Assembly (NCBI GenBank): GCA_947469285.1
Contig: CANIOW010000030.1
Coordinates: 1 to 33,607 of the forward strand
Direction of reading: 5' to 3'
Source of the DNA: Gammaproteobacteria bacterium
GTDB taxonomy: Bacteria; Pseudomonadota; Gammaproteobacteria; Steroidobacterales; Steroidobacteraceae
Length of the DNA stretch: 33,607 nt
Shown here: piece after piece, positions 7,125 through 16,162 of the stretch
Layout of the letters: every line of letters begins with the position of its first letter
Numbering within the stretch: position 1 is the first letter of the stretch
The notes under the pieces: generated by a model
What the model was told of the DNA's origin: nothing
The model's input: only the letters and a program-made list of their open reading frames with translations
Databases searched by the model: none
Made by a program: the position numbers and the translations under genes

Positions 7125-8809
7125 GCGCACACTCCGCAGCGCAGGCCACCGACCCTGCTGCTGGCAAGGTGTCTCGCTGGCGGGTGCTGCGTCGCTTGAT
7201 CGAAATCCAACGCATCACCGCGGAGTACGGCCTGCAGGAGTTCGTCGCGGGCGGCAGACTCGAGCGCCGTCTCGCGTGGCTGCGGTGGGTCTCGCCATGG
7301 ACCTGGTGGGTGCAGCCACACGCCGGTCCGCGCGCCGAGCGGCTGCGGCTCGCGCTCGAAACGCTCGGCCCCATCTTCATCAAGTTCGGCCAGGCCTTAT
7401 CCACCCGGCGCGATCTGCTCCCGGAAGATCTCGCCGACGAACTGGCCAAGTTGCAAGACCGGGTTCCCCCCTTTCCGGCAGCGCTGGCGCGGCAACGGAT
7501 CGAAGCGGCGCTCGGTGCGCCCGTCGGCGAGCTGTTTGCCACCTTTGAAGTCGAGCCACTCGCAGCCGCCTCGCTCGCACAGGTACACGGTGCCGTTTTA
7601 AAAAGCGGCGAAGCGGTGGTGGTCAAAGTGCTGCGCCCCGGCATGCGGGAGCGTCTGGTCCGCGATCTTGAACTGATGTACGCCATTGCCGGACTGGTGG
7701 CCAATGGGTCCGCCGACGGGCGCCGACTGCGGCCACTCGAAGTGGTGGCTGAATACGAAAAGACCGTCCTCGACGAACTGGACCTGATGCGCGAAGCCGG
7801 CAATGCCGCGCAACTGCGCCGTCAATTTCTGGGCTCGCCCCTGATCCACGTGCCGGCCGTGTATTGGGACCTGTGTCGTGTGGATGTGATGGTGATGGAG
7901 CGCGTCAGCGGTGTGCAGATTAGCGATCTGGCCAAGCTGCGTGAACTGGGTACCGACTTCAAAAAACTGGGTGAATATGGCGTGGAGATTTTCTTCACCC
8001 AAGTGTTCAAACACAATTTTTTCCATGCCGACATGCACCCCGGCAATATTTTTGTGGATGTCACGGACCCGCAGAACCCACGCTATGCCGCCGTCGATTT
8101 CGGCATCGTCGGGACGCTCGATACCCGTGACCAGCACTATCTGGCGGCCAACTTTCTCGCGTTCTTCGACCGCGATTACCGCCGCGTGGCGCAACTGCAT
8201 GTAGACAGCGGCTGGGTACCACCAGATACCCGCGTCGATGAACTGGAAAGCGCCGTACGCACCGTGTGCGAACCCATCTTCAACAAGCCCTTGTCGGAAA
8301 TTTCGTTCGGCCAGGTGCTGCTGCGGCTATTTGAGACAGCGCGACGCTTTCGCATGGAAGTCCAGCCACAACTGATCCTGCTGCAGAAAACCCTGCTGAA
8401 CATCGAAGGTCTCGGCCGTCAGCTTTACCCGGAACTGGATCTGTGGAAAACCGCGCAGCCTATTTTGCGTGAATGGATGAAAGACCATCTCTCGCCACGC
8501 GCCGTACTCCGCAGCTGGCGCCAGCAAGGACCCGACGTGCTGGAAGCACTGAAAGGCGCCCCCGCGGTGCTGCAGCGCGGCCTGCATGATTTACATCAGG
8601 GCAAGCTGACGCTGCAATTTGCGCCAGCACGCCTCGCGGCGCTACAGGCCGCCAGCGAAGCCGCAGCGCGCCGCCGCGATGCCACGGTGGTGGCCTGTGC
8701 GGGGTTCCTGGGTGGCATCTTGTGGACCGGTCTGGGGGCAGAGCCCGCAGCGGCGGGCTACGCCATGATCGTCGCCGCGGCGCTGTACCTGCTGCTGCGC
8801 CGCCGGTAA
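7121..8809 (+). CDS. ubiB: Ubiquinone biosynthesis regulatory kinase-like protein UbiB
   Basis: Atypical kinase/ATPase of the UbiB/ABC1/COQ8 family, 562 residues. The family-specific KxGQ motif is at residues 88-91 (KFGQALSTRRDLLP). The Ala-rich nucleotide loop AAASLAQVH, the catalytic region HADMHPGNI and the DFG motif (VDFGIVG) follow. The C-terminus has two hydrophobic segments ending in LLLRRR, as expected for membrane anchoring. Known members are needed for aerobic ubiquinone synthesis, probably by extracting lipid intermediates from the membrane. The GTG start at 7121 overlaps the ubiJ stop by 4 nt (GTGA), indicating translational coupling. Confidence 0.95.
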   Translation: MSAHSAAQATDPAAGKVSRWRVLRRLIEIQRITAEYGLQEFVAGGRLERRLAWLRWVSPWTWWVQPHAGPRAERLRLALETLGPIFIKFGQALSTRRDLLPEDLADELAKLQDRVPPFPAALARQRIEAALGAPVGELFATFEVEPLAAASLAQVHGAVLKSGEAVVVKVLRPGMRERLVRDLELMYAIAGLVANGSADGRRLRPLEVVAEYEKTVLDELDLMREAGNAAQLRRQFLGSPLIHVPAVYWDLCRVDVMVMERVSGVQISDLAKLRELGTDFKKLGEYGVEIFFTQVFKHNFFHADMHPGNIFVDVTDPQNPRYAAVDFGIVGTLDTRDQHYLAANFLAFFDRDYRRVAQLHVDSGWVPPDTRVDELESAVRTVCEPIFNKPLSEISFGQVLLRLFETARRFRMEVQPQLILLQKTLLNIEGLGRQLYPELDLWKTAQPILREWMKDHLSPRAVLRSWRQQGPDVLEALKGAPAVLQRGLHDLHQGKLTLQFAPARLAALQAASEAAARRRDATVVACAGFLGGILWTGLGAEPAAAGYAMIVAAALYLLLRRR

Positions 8810-8837
8810 TTCAAGGGTGGTGCGCTATGATCCACCC

Positions 8838-10346
8838 ATGAACCGCCCGCCCGTGACGCAAACGATGGCGACTGTGCGCCGGCTGGCCAGCGAGCTGCTG
8901 GCCACGGCGCTCTTGCTGGGTGCCAGCCTAGCCAGCGCCGCCACACCACCGGCCGCGCCCTTGCCTTTGCCCGAGTCGGAAATTCGCCAATTACTGGCCC
9001 AGGTCGAGGCGCATCGCGCGGCGGACCGCGATACCGCTCTCGCCATCTGGAATTTTGCTGAAGTGGGCTTTCAGGAGCAACAATCCTCAGCGCTGCTGCA
9101 GCAACGCCTGGCCGCGGCGGGCTTCACTATCACCGCTGGCGTGGCTGGCATGCCCACGGCGTTTATCGCCGAGTACACGCAAGGAACGGGCGGGCGCATC
9201 ATTGGTCTCCTCGGAGAATTCGACGCCCTCCCCGGTTTCAGCCAAGCGGCAGTGCCCGAACGCACGCCGTTAAAAAGCCGCCTCAGCGGACACGCCTGTG
9301 GTCACCATCTATTCGGCACTGCCAGCGCCAGCGCCGCCATCGCCATTGCGCAGTGGCTGCACAGCAGCGCTCGCGCGGGCACGGTGCGCTTCTACGGCAC
9401 GCCAGCCGAGGAGGGCGGCGCCGGCAAGGTGTACATGGCACGCGCGGGGTTATTCAAAGACCTGGATGTGGTGCTGCACTGGCACCCAGGCGACACCAAC
9501 ACCGCCACGCAAAATAAAAGCCTCGCCAATAAAAGCGCGAAGTTCCGCTTTCACGGCGTGGCCAGTCATGCGGCGGTGGCGCCGGAACGTGGCCGTTCGG
9601 CGTTGGATGGCGTCGAGGCCATGGACTACATGGTCAACCTGATGCGAGAGCACATGCCCGCCGACGCACGGATCCATTACGTCATCACCAACGGTGGAGC
9701 GGCCCCCAACGTCGTCCCTGAATTCGCCGAGGTGTACTACTACGTGCGCCACGAAGACCCCCGCATCATGCTGGCACTGTTCGATCGCGTGGTTAAAGCC
9801 GCAGCAGCCGGTGCGCTAGGCACCGGCACCACCATGGACTACGAAGTGATCCACGGGGTTTACAGTCTGCTGCCGAATGACGCCTTGGGCGCCGTTGCCG
9901 ACACCTTGCTGCGCCGCGTGGGCGGCGTGTACTACAACGCCGCAGAACGCGCCTTTGCAGATCGTCTGGCCACGTCGCTGACCAAGGTACCACCGGCTGG
10001 GACCGAGCAAGTGGTGCAGCCTTACGGTACGGAACGCGATGGCTATGGCAGCACCGATGTCGGCGACATCAGTTGGCTGGTGCCTACGGTCGGCATTCGC
10101 ACCGCCACCTGGGTGCCCGGTACCGCCCCGCATAGCTGGCAGGCCGTGGCCGCAGGCGGCACGAGCATCGGCCTGAAGGGCATGGAGGTGGCCGCCAAGA
10201 CTTTGGCCCTGACCGGCGCCGCCCTGCTCCGCAATCCGCATTTAATCGACCTGGCCCGCGCCGAATTCGACCGCCGCCGTGGCCCGGACTTCCACTACGA
10301 GCCTGTCATCGGCAACCGCGCACCCCCCATCGACTATCGGAACTGA
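8838..10346 (+). CDS. Exported M20 family amidohydrolase (AbgB-like)
   Basis: Zinc-dependent peptidase/amidohydrolase of about 502 residues. Residues 10-36 form a signal peptide ending in LASAA, so the enzyme is probably periplasmic, unlike cytoplasmic AbgB. Metal ligands are visible in GEFDALPG (D129), HACGHH (152-157) and TPAEEGG. The dimerisation domain begins near FHGVASHAA. The sequence most resembles p-aminobenzoyl-glutamate hydrolase subunit B; the substrate is unknown. The ATG at 8838 lacks a Shine-Dalgarno, and TATGAT ends 6 nt upstream. An internal ATG at 8865 would give a shorter signal peptide. It lies 28 bp after ubiB in the same direction but may have its own promoter. Confidence 0.88.
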   Translation: MNRPPVTQTMATVRRLASELLATALLLGASLASAATPPAAPLPLPESEIRQLLAQVEAHRAADRDTALAIWNFAEVGFQEQQSSALLQQRLAAAGFTITAGVAGMPTAFIAEYTQGTGGRIIGLLGEFDALPGFSQAAVPERTPLKSRLSGHACGHHLFGTASASAAIAIAQWLHSSARAGTVRFYGTPAEEGGAGKVYMARAGLFKDLDVVLHWHPGDTNTATQNKSLANKSAKFRFHGVASHAAVAPERGRSALDGVEAMDYMVNLMREHMPADARIHYVITNGGAAPNVVPEFAEVYYYVRHEDPRIMLALFDRVVKAAAAGALGTGTTMDYEVIHGVYSLLPNDALGAVADTLLRRVGGVYYNAAERAFADRLATSLTKVPPAGTEQVVQPYGTERDGYGSTDVGDISWLVPTVGIRTATWVPGTAPHSWQAVAAGGTSIGLKGMEVAAKTLALTGAALLRNPHLIDLARAEFDRRRGPDFHYEPVIGNRAPPIDYRN

Positions 10347-10395
10347 GCATGGCGATGCACCCACAGGTAAGAACGCCTTGGCTGGCGGTGTTTGC

Positions 10396-10851
10396 GTGCT
10401 AACCCCGGCGCACTGGCAGGCGGCCGTCGCCACCGCCATTGCCGTACTGATGTGCGTGCTGTTGCACTATGAAACGCTGAACCTGCTCGACCTGGCCATG
10501 CAGCGTTTCCGTTCGCACTGGCGCCGGCCCCGCATCTTGGTGCTGATGTTCAGCCTGATTCTGCTGCACATCGTGGAGATTTGGGTCTTCGGCATGGGCT
10601 ACTGGTGGCTGGCACAAGATGCCGCACGCGGTTCGCTGCAAGCGGCCAATGCCACGACCATCGCAGGTCTTTTAGATTACGTTTATTTCAGTGCCGTGGT
10701 CTACACCACGCTGGGCTTGGGCGATCTGGTGCCACACGGCGCGTTGCGCTTCATGGTTGGCACCCAAGCGCTGGTGGGTTTTCTACTGGTCACGTGGTCG
10801 GCGTCATTCACCTTCGTGGAGATGTCGCGCTGGTGGCGCCGGCGGCCGTGA
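10396..10851 (+). CDS. Small two-TM potassium-channel-like membrane protein
   Basis: About 151 residues with three hydrophobic stretches: TM1 near the start (AVATAIAVLMCVLLHY), a second at LVLMFSLILLHIVEIWVFGMGYWWL, and a C-terminal helix FMVGTQALVGFLLVTWSASF. Between the last two is a pore-loop-like sequence, VVYTTLGLGDLVP. It corresponds to the selectivity filter of the Ion_trans_2 family (canonical T-V-G-Y-G-D, here T-L-G-L-G-D). Ion selectivity cannot be stated. The GTG at 10396, preceded by GGCGGT, is my start. The open frame reaches back to an ATG at 10279 inside the M20 gene, so the start is uncertain. Confidence 0.7.
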   Translation: MLTPAHWQAAVATAIAVLMCVLLHYETLNLLDLAMQRFRSHWRRPRILVLMFSLILLHIVEIWVFGMGYWWLAQDAARGSLQAANATTIAGLLDYVYFSAVVYTTLGLGDLVPHGALRFMVGTQALVGFLLVTWSASFTFVEMSRWWRRRP

Positions 10852-10872
10852 GCCACCGGCGGCCACCAGCGC
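10827..10872. terminator. Long hairpin between convergent genes, possible bidirectional terminator
   Basis: Left arm 10827-10845 and right arm 10853-10872 pair over about 19-20 bp with one bulged base and one wobble; the loop is 7 nt. It spans the stop codon of the channel gene and ends 8 bp before the trpA stop. There is no T-tract on either strand, so it is not a textbook intrinsic terminator. It may protect 3' ends or block convergent transcription. Confidence 0.45.
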
Positions 10873-10879
10873 ATAGAGT

Positions 10880-11650
10880 TCAGCGCAAGCTAGCGAGGAA
10901 CGCCGCCGGGTCTTCACCGCGTTCCAGCACTTCAACCAAGGCGCTACCGACCACCACACCATCCACATGGCCGGCCAGCAGATCGATCTGGTCTTTGGCG
11001 CGAATACCAAACCCCGCGCACACTGGCACCTTCGACGCTGCGCGTACACGGTCCAGATAGTCCATCACGTCGAGTGGCACGGCCACGCTCTTGCCAGTGG
11101 TACCGGTCATGGTCACCGCGTAGACAAAGCCCTGCGCCGCACCACACAGCCGCTCGAGACGCGCCTGCGGAGTCACCGGGGTAACCATCTGAATGAGCGC
11201 GAGGCCTTCACTGGCCAAGGCCGCCTCCAGCTCGCCGGCTTCCTCATGCGGCAGGTCCGGCACGATGCAACCACTGATGCCGGCCGCGCGTGCTGCCGCT
11301 GGTAGTTTGTCGAGACCATAAGACAGCAATGGGTTGAGGTAACTCATCAGCAGCAGCGGCGCTTTGGGGCGCTCACGCAGCCCCCCCACCATCTCCAAAA
11401 TCCAGGCCATCGACACCCCTTGGGCGAGTGCGGCGCGACTGGCCCGCTGGATGGTCATGCCATCCGCCATGGGGTCGGTGAACGGCACACCAATCTCCAC
11501 CACGTCGGCCTGCGCTGCCACCGTCAATAGCGTTTCAGCAAACCGGTGCTTGTCTGGAAACCCAGCGGTGACAAAGGCCACGAGCGCCGTGCGTCCGGCT
11601 TCGTGCGCGGTGCGAATGGCGTGGCTAATACTTGCGGCGGGGGTGGTCAT
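10880..11650 (-). CDS. trpA: Tryptophan synthase alpha subunit
   Basis: TIM-barrel subunit (256 residues) that cleaves indole-3-glycerol phosphate to indole and glyceraldehyde 3-phosphate, passing indole to TrpB. The catalytic Asp is in the block VPDLPHEEAGEL. The first catalytic Glu is in VEIGVPFTDPMADGMTIQ, and the flexible loop is near MTGTTGKS. The phosphate site is GFGI and GSALVE. The ATG at 11650 overlaps the trpB stop by 1 nt (TGATG). It is the last gene of the trp operon. Confidence 0.97.
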   Translation of the reverse strand: MTTPAASISHAIRTAHEAGRTALVAFVTAGFPDKHRFAETLLTVAAQADVVEIGVPFTDPMADGMTIQRASRAALAQGVSMAWILEMVGGLRERPKAPLLLMSYLNPLLSYGLDKLPAAARAAGISGCIVPDLPHEEAGELEAALASEGLALIQMVTPVTPQARLERLCGAAQGFVYAVTMTGTTGKSVAVPLDVMDYLDRVRAASKVPVCAGFGIRAKDQIDLLAGHVDGVVVGSALVEVLERGEDPAAFLASLR

Positions 11651-12894
11651 CACAGCTTTCCTTTCAGCAGCGTTTTCTGCAGCGTCGGCATGTCTTTGTC
11701 GCCACGACCGGACAGGCAAATGAGAATGCGCTCTCCCGGATGACTGGCCGCATAGCGACGCGCACCGAAAAACGCATGCGCCGTCTCGATCGCCGGCAAG
11801 ATGCCTTCCGACTGACAGCACTCCGATAGCGCTTCAAGTGCCTCATCATCCGTCACACTTTCGTAGCTGACCCGGCCAGCCGCCTGTAACAAGGCGTGCT
11901 CCGGGCCGACGCCTGGGTAATCGAGGCCAGCCGACACGGAGTGGGTCTCCTGGATCTGACCATCGCTGTCTTGCAGCAACATCGAATAGCAGCCCTGCAG
12001 CACTCCCGGGCGGCCGAAGGTGAGCGTCGCCGAATTATCACCCAGCCCCGCCCCACGACCACCGGCTTCAATGCCGAGAATCTTGACCGCGGCATCATGA
12101 ATGAACGGATGGAACATGCCGATGCTGTTGCTGCCACCGCCCACGCAGGCCACGACCAGATCGGGCAGCGCGCCGGCCTGTTGCAGCATCTGCGCCCGGG
12201 CTTCACGTCCGATGACGCTTTGCAATTCACGCACGATATACGGGTAAGGATGCGGACCAATGGCAGAGCCCAACAGGTAGTAGGTGCCTTCCGGGTGGGT
12301 CACCCAGTCACGCAGCGCCTCGTCCACCGCCGCACGCAGCGTCTGGTCGCCGGAGGTCACCGGGACCACCGTGGCGCCAAGCAGCTTCATGCGCCCCACG
12401 TTGGGCGCCTGACGCTCAATGTCGACCGCCCCCATGTAAACCGTGCACGGCAAGCCTAGGCGCGCGCAAGCCGCGGCGCTGGCCACGCCGTGCTGCCCCG
12501 CCCCGGTCTCCGCCACAATGCGGGTGGCGCCGAGCCGCTTGGCCAGCAAGGCCTGACCGATAGCGTTATTGATCTTGTGCGCGCCCGTGTGCGCCAGGTC
12601 TTCGCGCTTCAGCCACACCTCGGCGCCCCACCGCTGCGACAGGGTGGGCGCAAACGTCAGCGCCGTCGGTCGGCCGACAAAGGTATTGAGTTCGCGGTGA
12701 AAGTCCGCCAGATAGTCTGGATCGGTCAGCCAGCGCTTAACGCCAGCGGCGAGTTTTTCCAAGGACGGAATGAGCGTCTCTGGAACATACGCGCCGCCAT
12801 ACGGACCAAAGCGGCCGCGCGCGTCAGGGAAATCACCCTGCAGTTCCTGTTTCAGCCACTGTGCGGCCTGCGCCGCGTCTGTTGCCACTGCCAT
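11650..12894 (-). CDS. trpB: Tryptophan synthase beta subunit
   Basis: PLP enzyme (414 residues) that condenses indole with L-serine. The PLP lysine is in HTGAHKINN; the catalytic Glu follows in ETGAGQHG, and the phosphate-binding glycine/serine loop is CVGGGSNSIG. N-terminal FGPYGGAYVPETL is diagnostic. The length is normal. It begins 16 nt after trpF with the ATG at 12894. Confidence 0.97.
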   Translation of the reverse strand: MAVATDAAQAAQWLKQELQGDFPDARGRFGPYGGAYVPETLIPSLEKLAAGVKRWLTDPDYLADFHRELNTFVGRPTALTFAPTLSQRWGAEVWLKREDLAHTGAHKINNAIGQALLAKRLGATRIVAETGAGQHGVASAAACARLGLPCTVYMGAVDIERQAPNVGRMKLLGATVVPVTSGDQTLRAAVDEALRDWVTHPEGTYYLLGSAIGPHPYPYIVRELQSVIGREARAQMLQQAGALPDLVVACVGGGSNSIGMFHPFIHDAAVKILGIEAGGRGAGLGDNSATLTFGRPGVLQGCYSMLLQDSDGQIQETHSVSAGLDYPGVGPEHALLQAAGRVSYESVTDDEALEALSECCQSEGILPAIETAHAFFGARRYAASHPGERILICLSGRGDKDMPTLQKTLLKGKL

Positions 12895-12910
12895 CGTCTT
12901 CCCCTTTACG

Positions 12911-13567
12911 TCAACCTAATCCATTCACCGGCAAGGCGGTCAGTACCACCGACCTTGCACCCGTTACAAAGGCCTGCATACGTGCCGCGTCTTTCACGCC
13001 GGGCGCGCATTCCACCCCACTGGAAACATCCACGCCCCAAGGGCGCACTGCTGCCACCGCCGCCGCGATATTCTGCGGGTTCAGCCCGCCGGCCAGCACC
13101 ACCTGCGTGCGTGCGGCCAGCGCAGCAGCGGCCGGCCAGTCAGCCACTTCACCGCGGCCACTGCGTGGGCTTTCCACCAGACAACGTGCCGGCAAAGCCG
13201 TCAGCTCCGGTGGCCAGGCTTCATGGCGCAGCGCCGTCTGGCCATCCCTCTGGTGCACACGCACCACCGGCAACTGGCCCAGCGTTGGGGGCAAGCGCAG
13301 CGCGGCGAAGTCCGCCAGATCCAGCTGCACCAGATCCGGCGTGAATTCGGCCAGCACCGCATCCACCTCCGCCTGCGTCGGATGCAAAAATACCGCCACT
13401 CGAGCGATGCCCGCCGGTGCGGCAGCGGCTGCCGCCGCCGCCGCTGCGGGAGTGATGCGCCGCACGGAGCTCGCAAACACAAAGCCGATCGCGTCCACGC
13501 CAGCAGCGACGGCCATCGCCACCTCCGCTGCGCTGCGCAGACCACAGACCTTGACCCACAGGCTCAT
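12911..13567 (-). CDS. trpF: Phosphoribosylanthranilate isomerase
   Basis: TIM-barrel isomerase (218 residues) for the Amadori step of tryptophan synthesis. The catalytic Cys is C8 in VKVCGL and the catalytic Asp is in GVDVSSGVE. The start (MSLWVKVCGL) overlaps the trpC stop by 4 nt. The frame is open far upstream inside trpC but this is not coding. An unusual run of ten alanines (residues 41-50) sits where the family normally has an ITPEQA-type helix start; both catalytic residues are intact, so it should be active. Confidence 0.95.
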   Translation of the reverse strand: MSLWVKVCGLRSAAEVAMAVAAGVDAIGFVFASSVRRITPAAAAAAAAAAPAGIARVAVFLHPTQAEVDAVLAEFTPDLVQLDLADFAALRLPPTLGQLPVVRVHQRDGQTALRHEAWPPELTALPARCLVESPRSGRGEVADWPAAAALAARTQVVLAGGLNPQNIAAAVAAVRPWGVDVSSGVECAPGVKDAARMQAFVTGARSVVLTALPVNGLG

Positions 13568-14454
13568 GGCGGTGTCGCCGACAGAGCAGGCGCCGCGATC
13601 TGCCGCGCCTGACTTAACATCTGTTGCAGCAACCGCGTTGCTTCGCGAACGTCCTGTGCCCCCGCCGCCATCAACGCGGTGCCCACCAGACCAACGGTCC
13701 AGCCGGCTTGCGCCAGCGCTGCGGCTTGGGCCGCGCTGCCCACGCCGCTCTCGGCCACCCGCGGCCACTGGGCCGGCAACCCGTGCGCCATCGTCAGTAA
13801 GCGATCTGGCACCACTTGCAGCGTTTGTAAGTCACGGCTGTTGACGCCCAGTAACAACGTGGCCGCCGCGCTACCCTGCTGGCCGCGCCAAGCGGCGTGC
13901 GCTGCGGCTATCTCGTTCATCACCAGGATATCGGCCTCGTCGAAGGCTTCGAGCAAGACCCACAGCCCCAACGCCGCGGCCACCGCCAACATCTGCTCGA
14001 GCACCGCCCGCGGCAACATGCGCACGATCAGCAACACGCCTCCCGCACCGGCGGCACGCGCCTCGTAGAGTTGGTACGGCGCCACCAGGAAATCTTTGCG
14101 CATGGCCGGCACACCCAGCGGGTCCAGTACCGCGACAGCGCGCTGCAAATGCACCAGGCTGCCATCGAAGCGGTCGGGCTCGGTGAGCACCGAGACGGCC
14201 ACCGCACCTCCCTGCGCGTAGGCCACCACACGTTGCTCCAAGGCATCGGCTTGCGGCAAGTCGCCCAGCTTGCCCAGCGCCGGTGAGCGCAGCTTCAGCT
14301 CGGCAATGACATCGAAGCGCCCCTCCAGCTGCAGGGGCGGAGCAGGCGCACGCGCCAGTGCTGCCGCACGCACCTCGGCCAACGGGCGCAGCGCGGCCGC
14401 AGCAGTACAACGCACTGCGCTGGAGGCGGCCATTTGGTCGAGGAAACCGCTCAT
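13564..14454 (-). CDS. trpC: Indole-3-glycerol phosphate synthase
   Basis: TIM-barrel enzyme (296 residues) forming the indole ring from CdRP. Expected catalytic residues are present: Glu and Lys in IAELKLRSP, Lys in RKDFLV, Glu in LLEAFDEAD, Asn in GVNSRDL, and Glu-Ser in AESGVG. The usual SPS(K)G segment after the first Lys is altered to SPALGK, which is unusual but leaves the acid/base residues. It is stand-alone, not fused to TrpF as in enteric bacteria. It overlaps trpD by 4 nt upstream and trpF by 4 nt downstream. Confidence 0.95.
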   Translation of the reverse strand: MSGFLDQMAASSAVRCTAAAALRPLAEVRAAALARAPAPPLQLEGRFDVIAELKLRSPALGKLGDLPQADALEQRVVAYAQGGAVAVSVLTEPDRFDGSLVHLQRAVAVLDPLGVPAMRKDFLVAPYQLYEARAAGAGGVLLIVRMLPRAVLEQMLAVAAALGLWVLLEAFDEADILVMNEIAAAHAAWRGQQGSAAATLLLGVNSRDLQTLQVVPDRLLTMAHGLPAQWPRVAESGVGSAAQAAALAQAGWTVGLVGTALMAAGAQDVREATRLLQQMLSQARQIAAPALSATPP

Positions 14455-15572
14455 CTATTAGCGCCATGGGGAGTGGGTGCCGCCGCGCCCCGTAGCTGAT
14501 CGCCGAAGGCGCGCAGCCGCGTGACCAAACGCAACGCCGCACCGCTGTCGATGGCGGCGGTGGCCACGGCAATCCCCTCCGCCGGCGTGGCCACGCGGCC
14601 AGTCAATTCCAACACCAGCGCCGTGCCCAGCAACAAAGCATGGCGGTGTGCGCCACGGTCTTCACCGCGCAACACCTGCAACAAGCGTTCGGCATTATGG
14701 GCGCCGTCGCCACCCGCCAGTTCCTCGGGGGTACAGCGCGGCAGGCCGTAGTCGGTGAGGGGGTCGCGCAGAGTGTGGGTGACCGTGGCAAGCGTGCCCG
14801 CTTCTCTGGCCGCCGCAGCAGGCGGCGACTGGACATCAAACAGATTAAACGGCGCACAGGGCGTCGGCTCATCCCAACCGCGCGTACATTGCACCACAAA
14901 CACGCGCTGCACCGGCATGCCGGCAAAGGCCTCGGCCAGCAACCGCGCGGTGGGGAAATCAAAGGTGCCGATTAAGCCAAAGGGCGGCGCGGCCGGGTTG
15001 GTCAGCGGCCCCAATAAATTGAACACCGTGCGAATGCCCAGCGCACCGCGCACCGGCGCCACCGCCTTCATCGCCGGATGGTGGTGCGGCGCGAACAAAA
15101 AGGTAAACCCGGTGGCCGACAAACACTCACCGATAGCCGCCCCTTGCAGGGGCAAGGGCAAACCCAAGGCCTCGAGCAAATCGGCGCTCCCCGAGCGACT
15201 GCTAATACTGCGGTTGCCATGCTTCACCACCGGCACTCCCGCCGCCGCCACCACCAAGGCCGTGCCGGTAGACAGGTTGACGCTGCCAGAGCCGTCACCC
15301 CCCGTCCCCACCACATCAACCGCGGCGGTGGTGTCGGGCAAGTCGGGCCGGCGCGCTAAGGCACGCATGCCTTTGGCAAAACCACGCAACTCATTGGCGA
15401 CCACACCCTTGGCCCGCAAGGCCACCAACAGCGCACCCACCATGGCCGGCGACAAGGCTTCATCTGTCAACTGCACCAGCAGTTGCTGCGCGTCCACCTC
15501 GCTGAGCGATTCGCCCGCGAGCAGTCGTTCCAGCACTTCACGCAATACCAACGGTGCACGCTCAAGCGGCAT
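14451..15572 (-). CDS. trpD: Anthranilate phosphoribosyltransferase
   Basis: Transfers phosphoribose from PRPP to anthranilate; 373 residues. The PRPP/Mg site GTGGDGSGSVNLST, the KHGNRS motif and SSRSGSADLLEALG are all present. I choose the ATG at 15572, 2 nt after the trpG stop. A TTG at 15578 overlapping that stop is an alternative, adding two residues. Unlike enteric bacteria, trpG is not fused to it. Confidence 0.96.
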   Translation of the reverse strand: MPLERAPLVLREVLERLLAGESLSEVDAQQLLVQLTDEALSPAMVGALLVALRAKGVVANELRGFAKGMRALARRPDLPDTTAAVDVVGTGGDGSGSVNLSTGTALVVAAAGVPVVKHGNRSISSRSGSADLLEALGLPLPLQGAAIGECLSATGFTFLFAPHHHPAMKAVAPVRGALGIRTVFNLLGPLTNPAAPPFGLIGTFDFPTARLLAEAFAGMPVQRVFVVQCTRGWDEPTPCAPFNLFDVQSPPAAAAREAGTLATVTHTLRDPLTDYGLPRCTPEELAGGDGAHNAERLLQVLRGEDRGAHRHALLLGTALVLELTGRVATPAEGIAVATAAIDSGAALRLVTRLRAFGDQLRGAAAPTPHGANR

Positions 15573-15574
15573 GA

Positions 15575-16162
15575 TCAACGCCTCCCGCCCTGCATCGCCA
15601 GAAAATTTCCCAGCAGCTGCGGGCCCTCTGGGGTGAGCACACTCTCCGGGTGAAACTGCACACCTTCCACCATCAGCTCGCGATGGCGCAGACCCATAAT
15701 CTCACCCTCCGCGGTGGTGGCCGTCACTTGCAAGCAAGCAGGAATGGAGGCCGGCAGCGCTACCAGCGAGTGATAACGACCCACCAGCATCGGCTGGGGC
15801 AACCCGGCAAACACACCAGCGCCGTCATGGTTCACGGGCGAGGTCTTGCCATGCATGAGCCGCGAATTACGCACCACCTTGCCGCCGAACACTTGGGTGA
15901 TGGACTGGTGACCCAGGCACACGCCCAGCACCGGGACCTGACCGGCAAAAGCGCGAATCATGTCCATGGACACACCAGCATCACTAGGTGTGCCCGGTCC
16001 CGGAGAAATACATACATGCGTCGGCGCGGTGGCGAGCGCTTCGGCGACGGTGATCTCGTCGTTGCGGCGCACTTCCACCGTAGCGCCCAACACCAGAAAG
16101 GCCTGCATCAGGTTATAGGTGAACGAGTCGTAGTTGTCGATCAGTAGCAGGCGTACGCTCAC
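15575..16162 (-). CDS. trpG: Anthranilate synthase component II (glutamine amidotransferase)
   Basis: Class I glutaminase (195 residues) supplying ammonia to TrpE. The nucleophile Cys is in VLGVCLGHQ, the triad His and Glu in VQFHPES, and the oxyanion loop in SPGPGTP. The GTG start at 16162 overlaps the trpE stop by 4 nt. Such proteins may also serve PabB in folate synthesis; position in the operon argues for tryptophan as its main role. Confidence 0.95.
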   Translation of the reverse strand: MSVRLLLIDNYDSFTYNLMQAFLVLGATVEVRRNDEITVAEALATAPTHVCISPGPGTPSDAGVSMDMIRAFAGQVPVLGVCLGHQSITQVFGGKVVRNSRLMHGKTSPVNHDGAGVFAGLPQPMLVGRYHSLVALPASIPACLQVTATTAEGEIMGLRHRELMVEGVQFHPESVLTPEGPQLLGNFLAMQGGRR

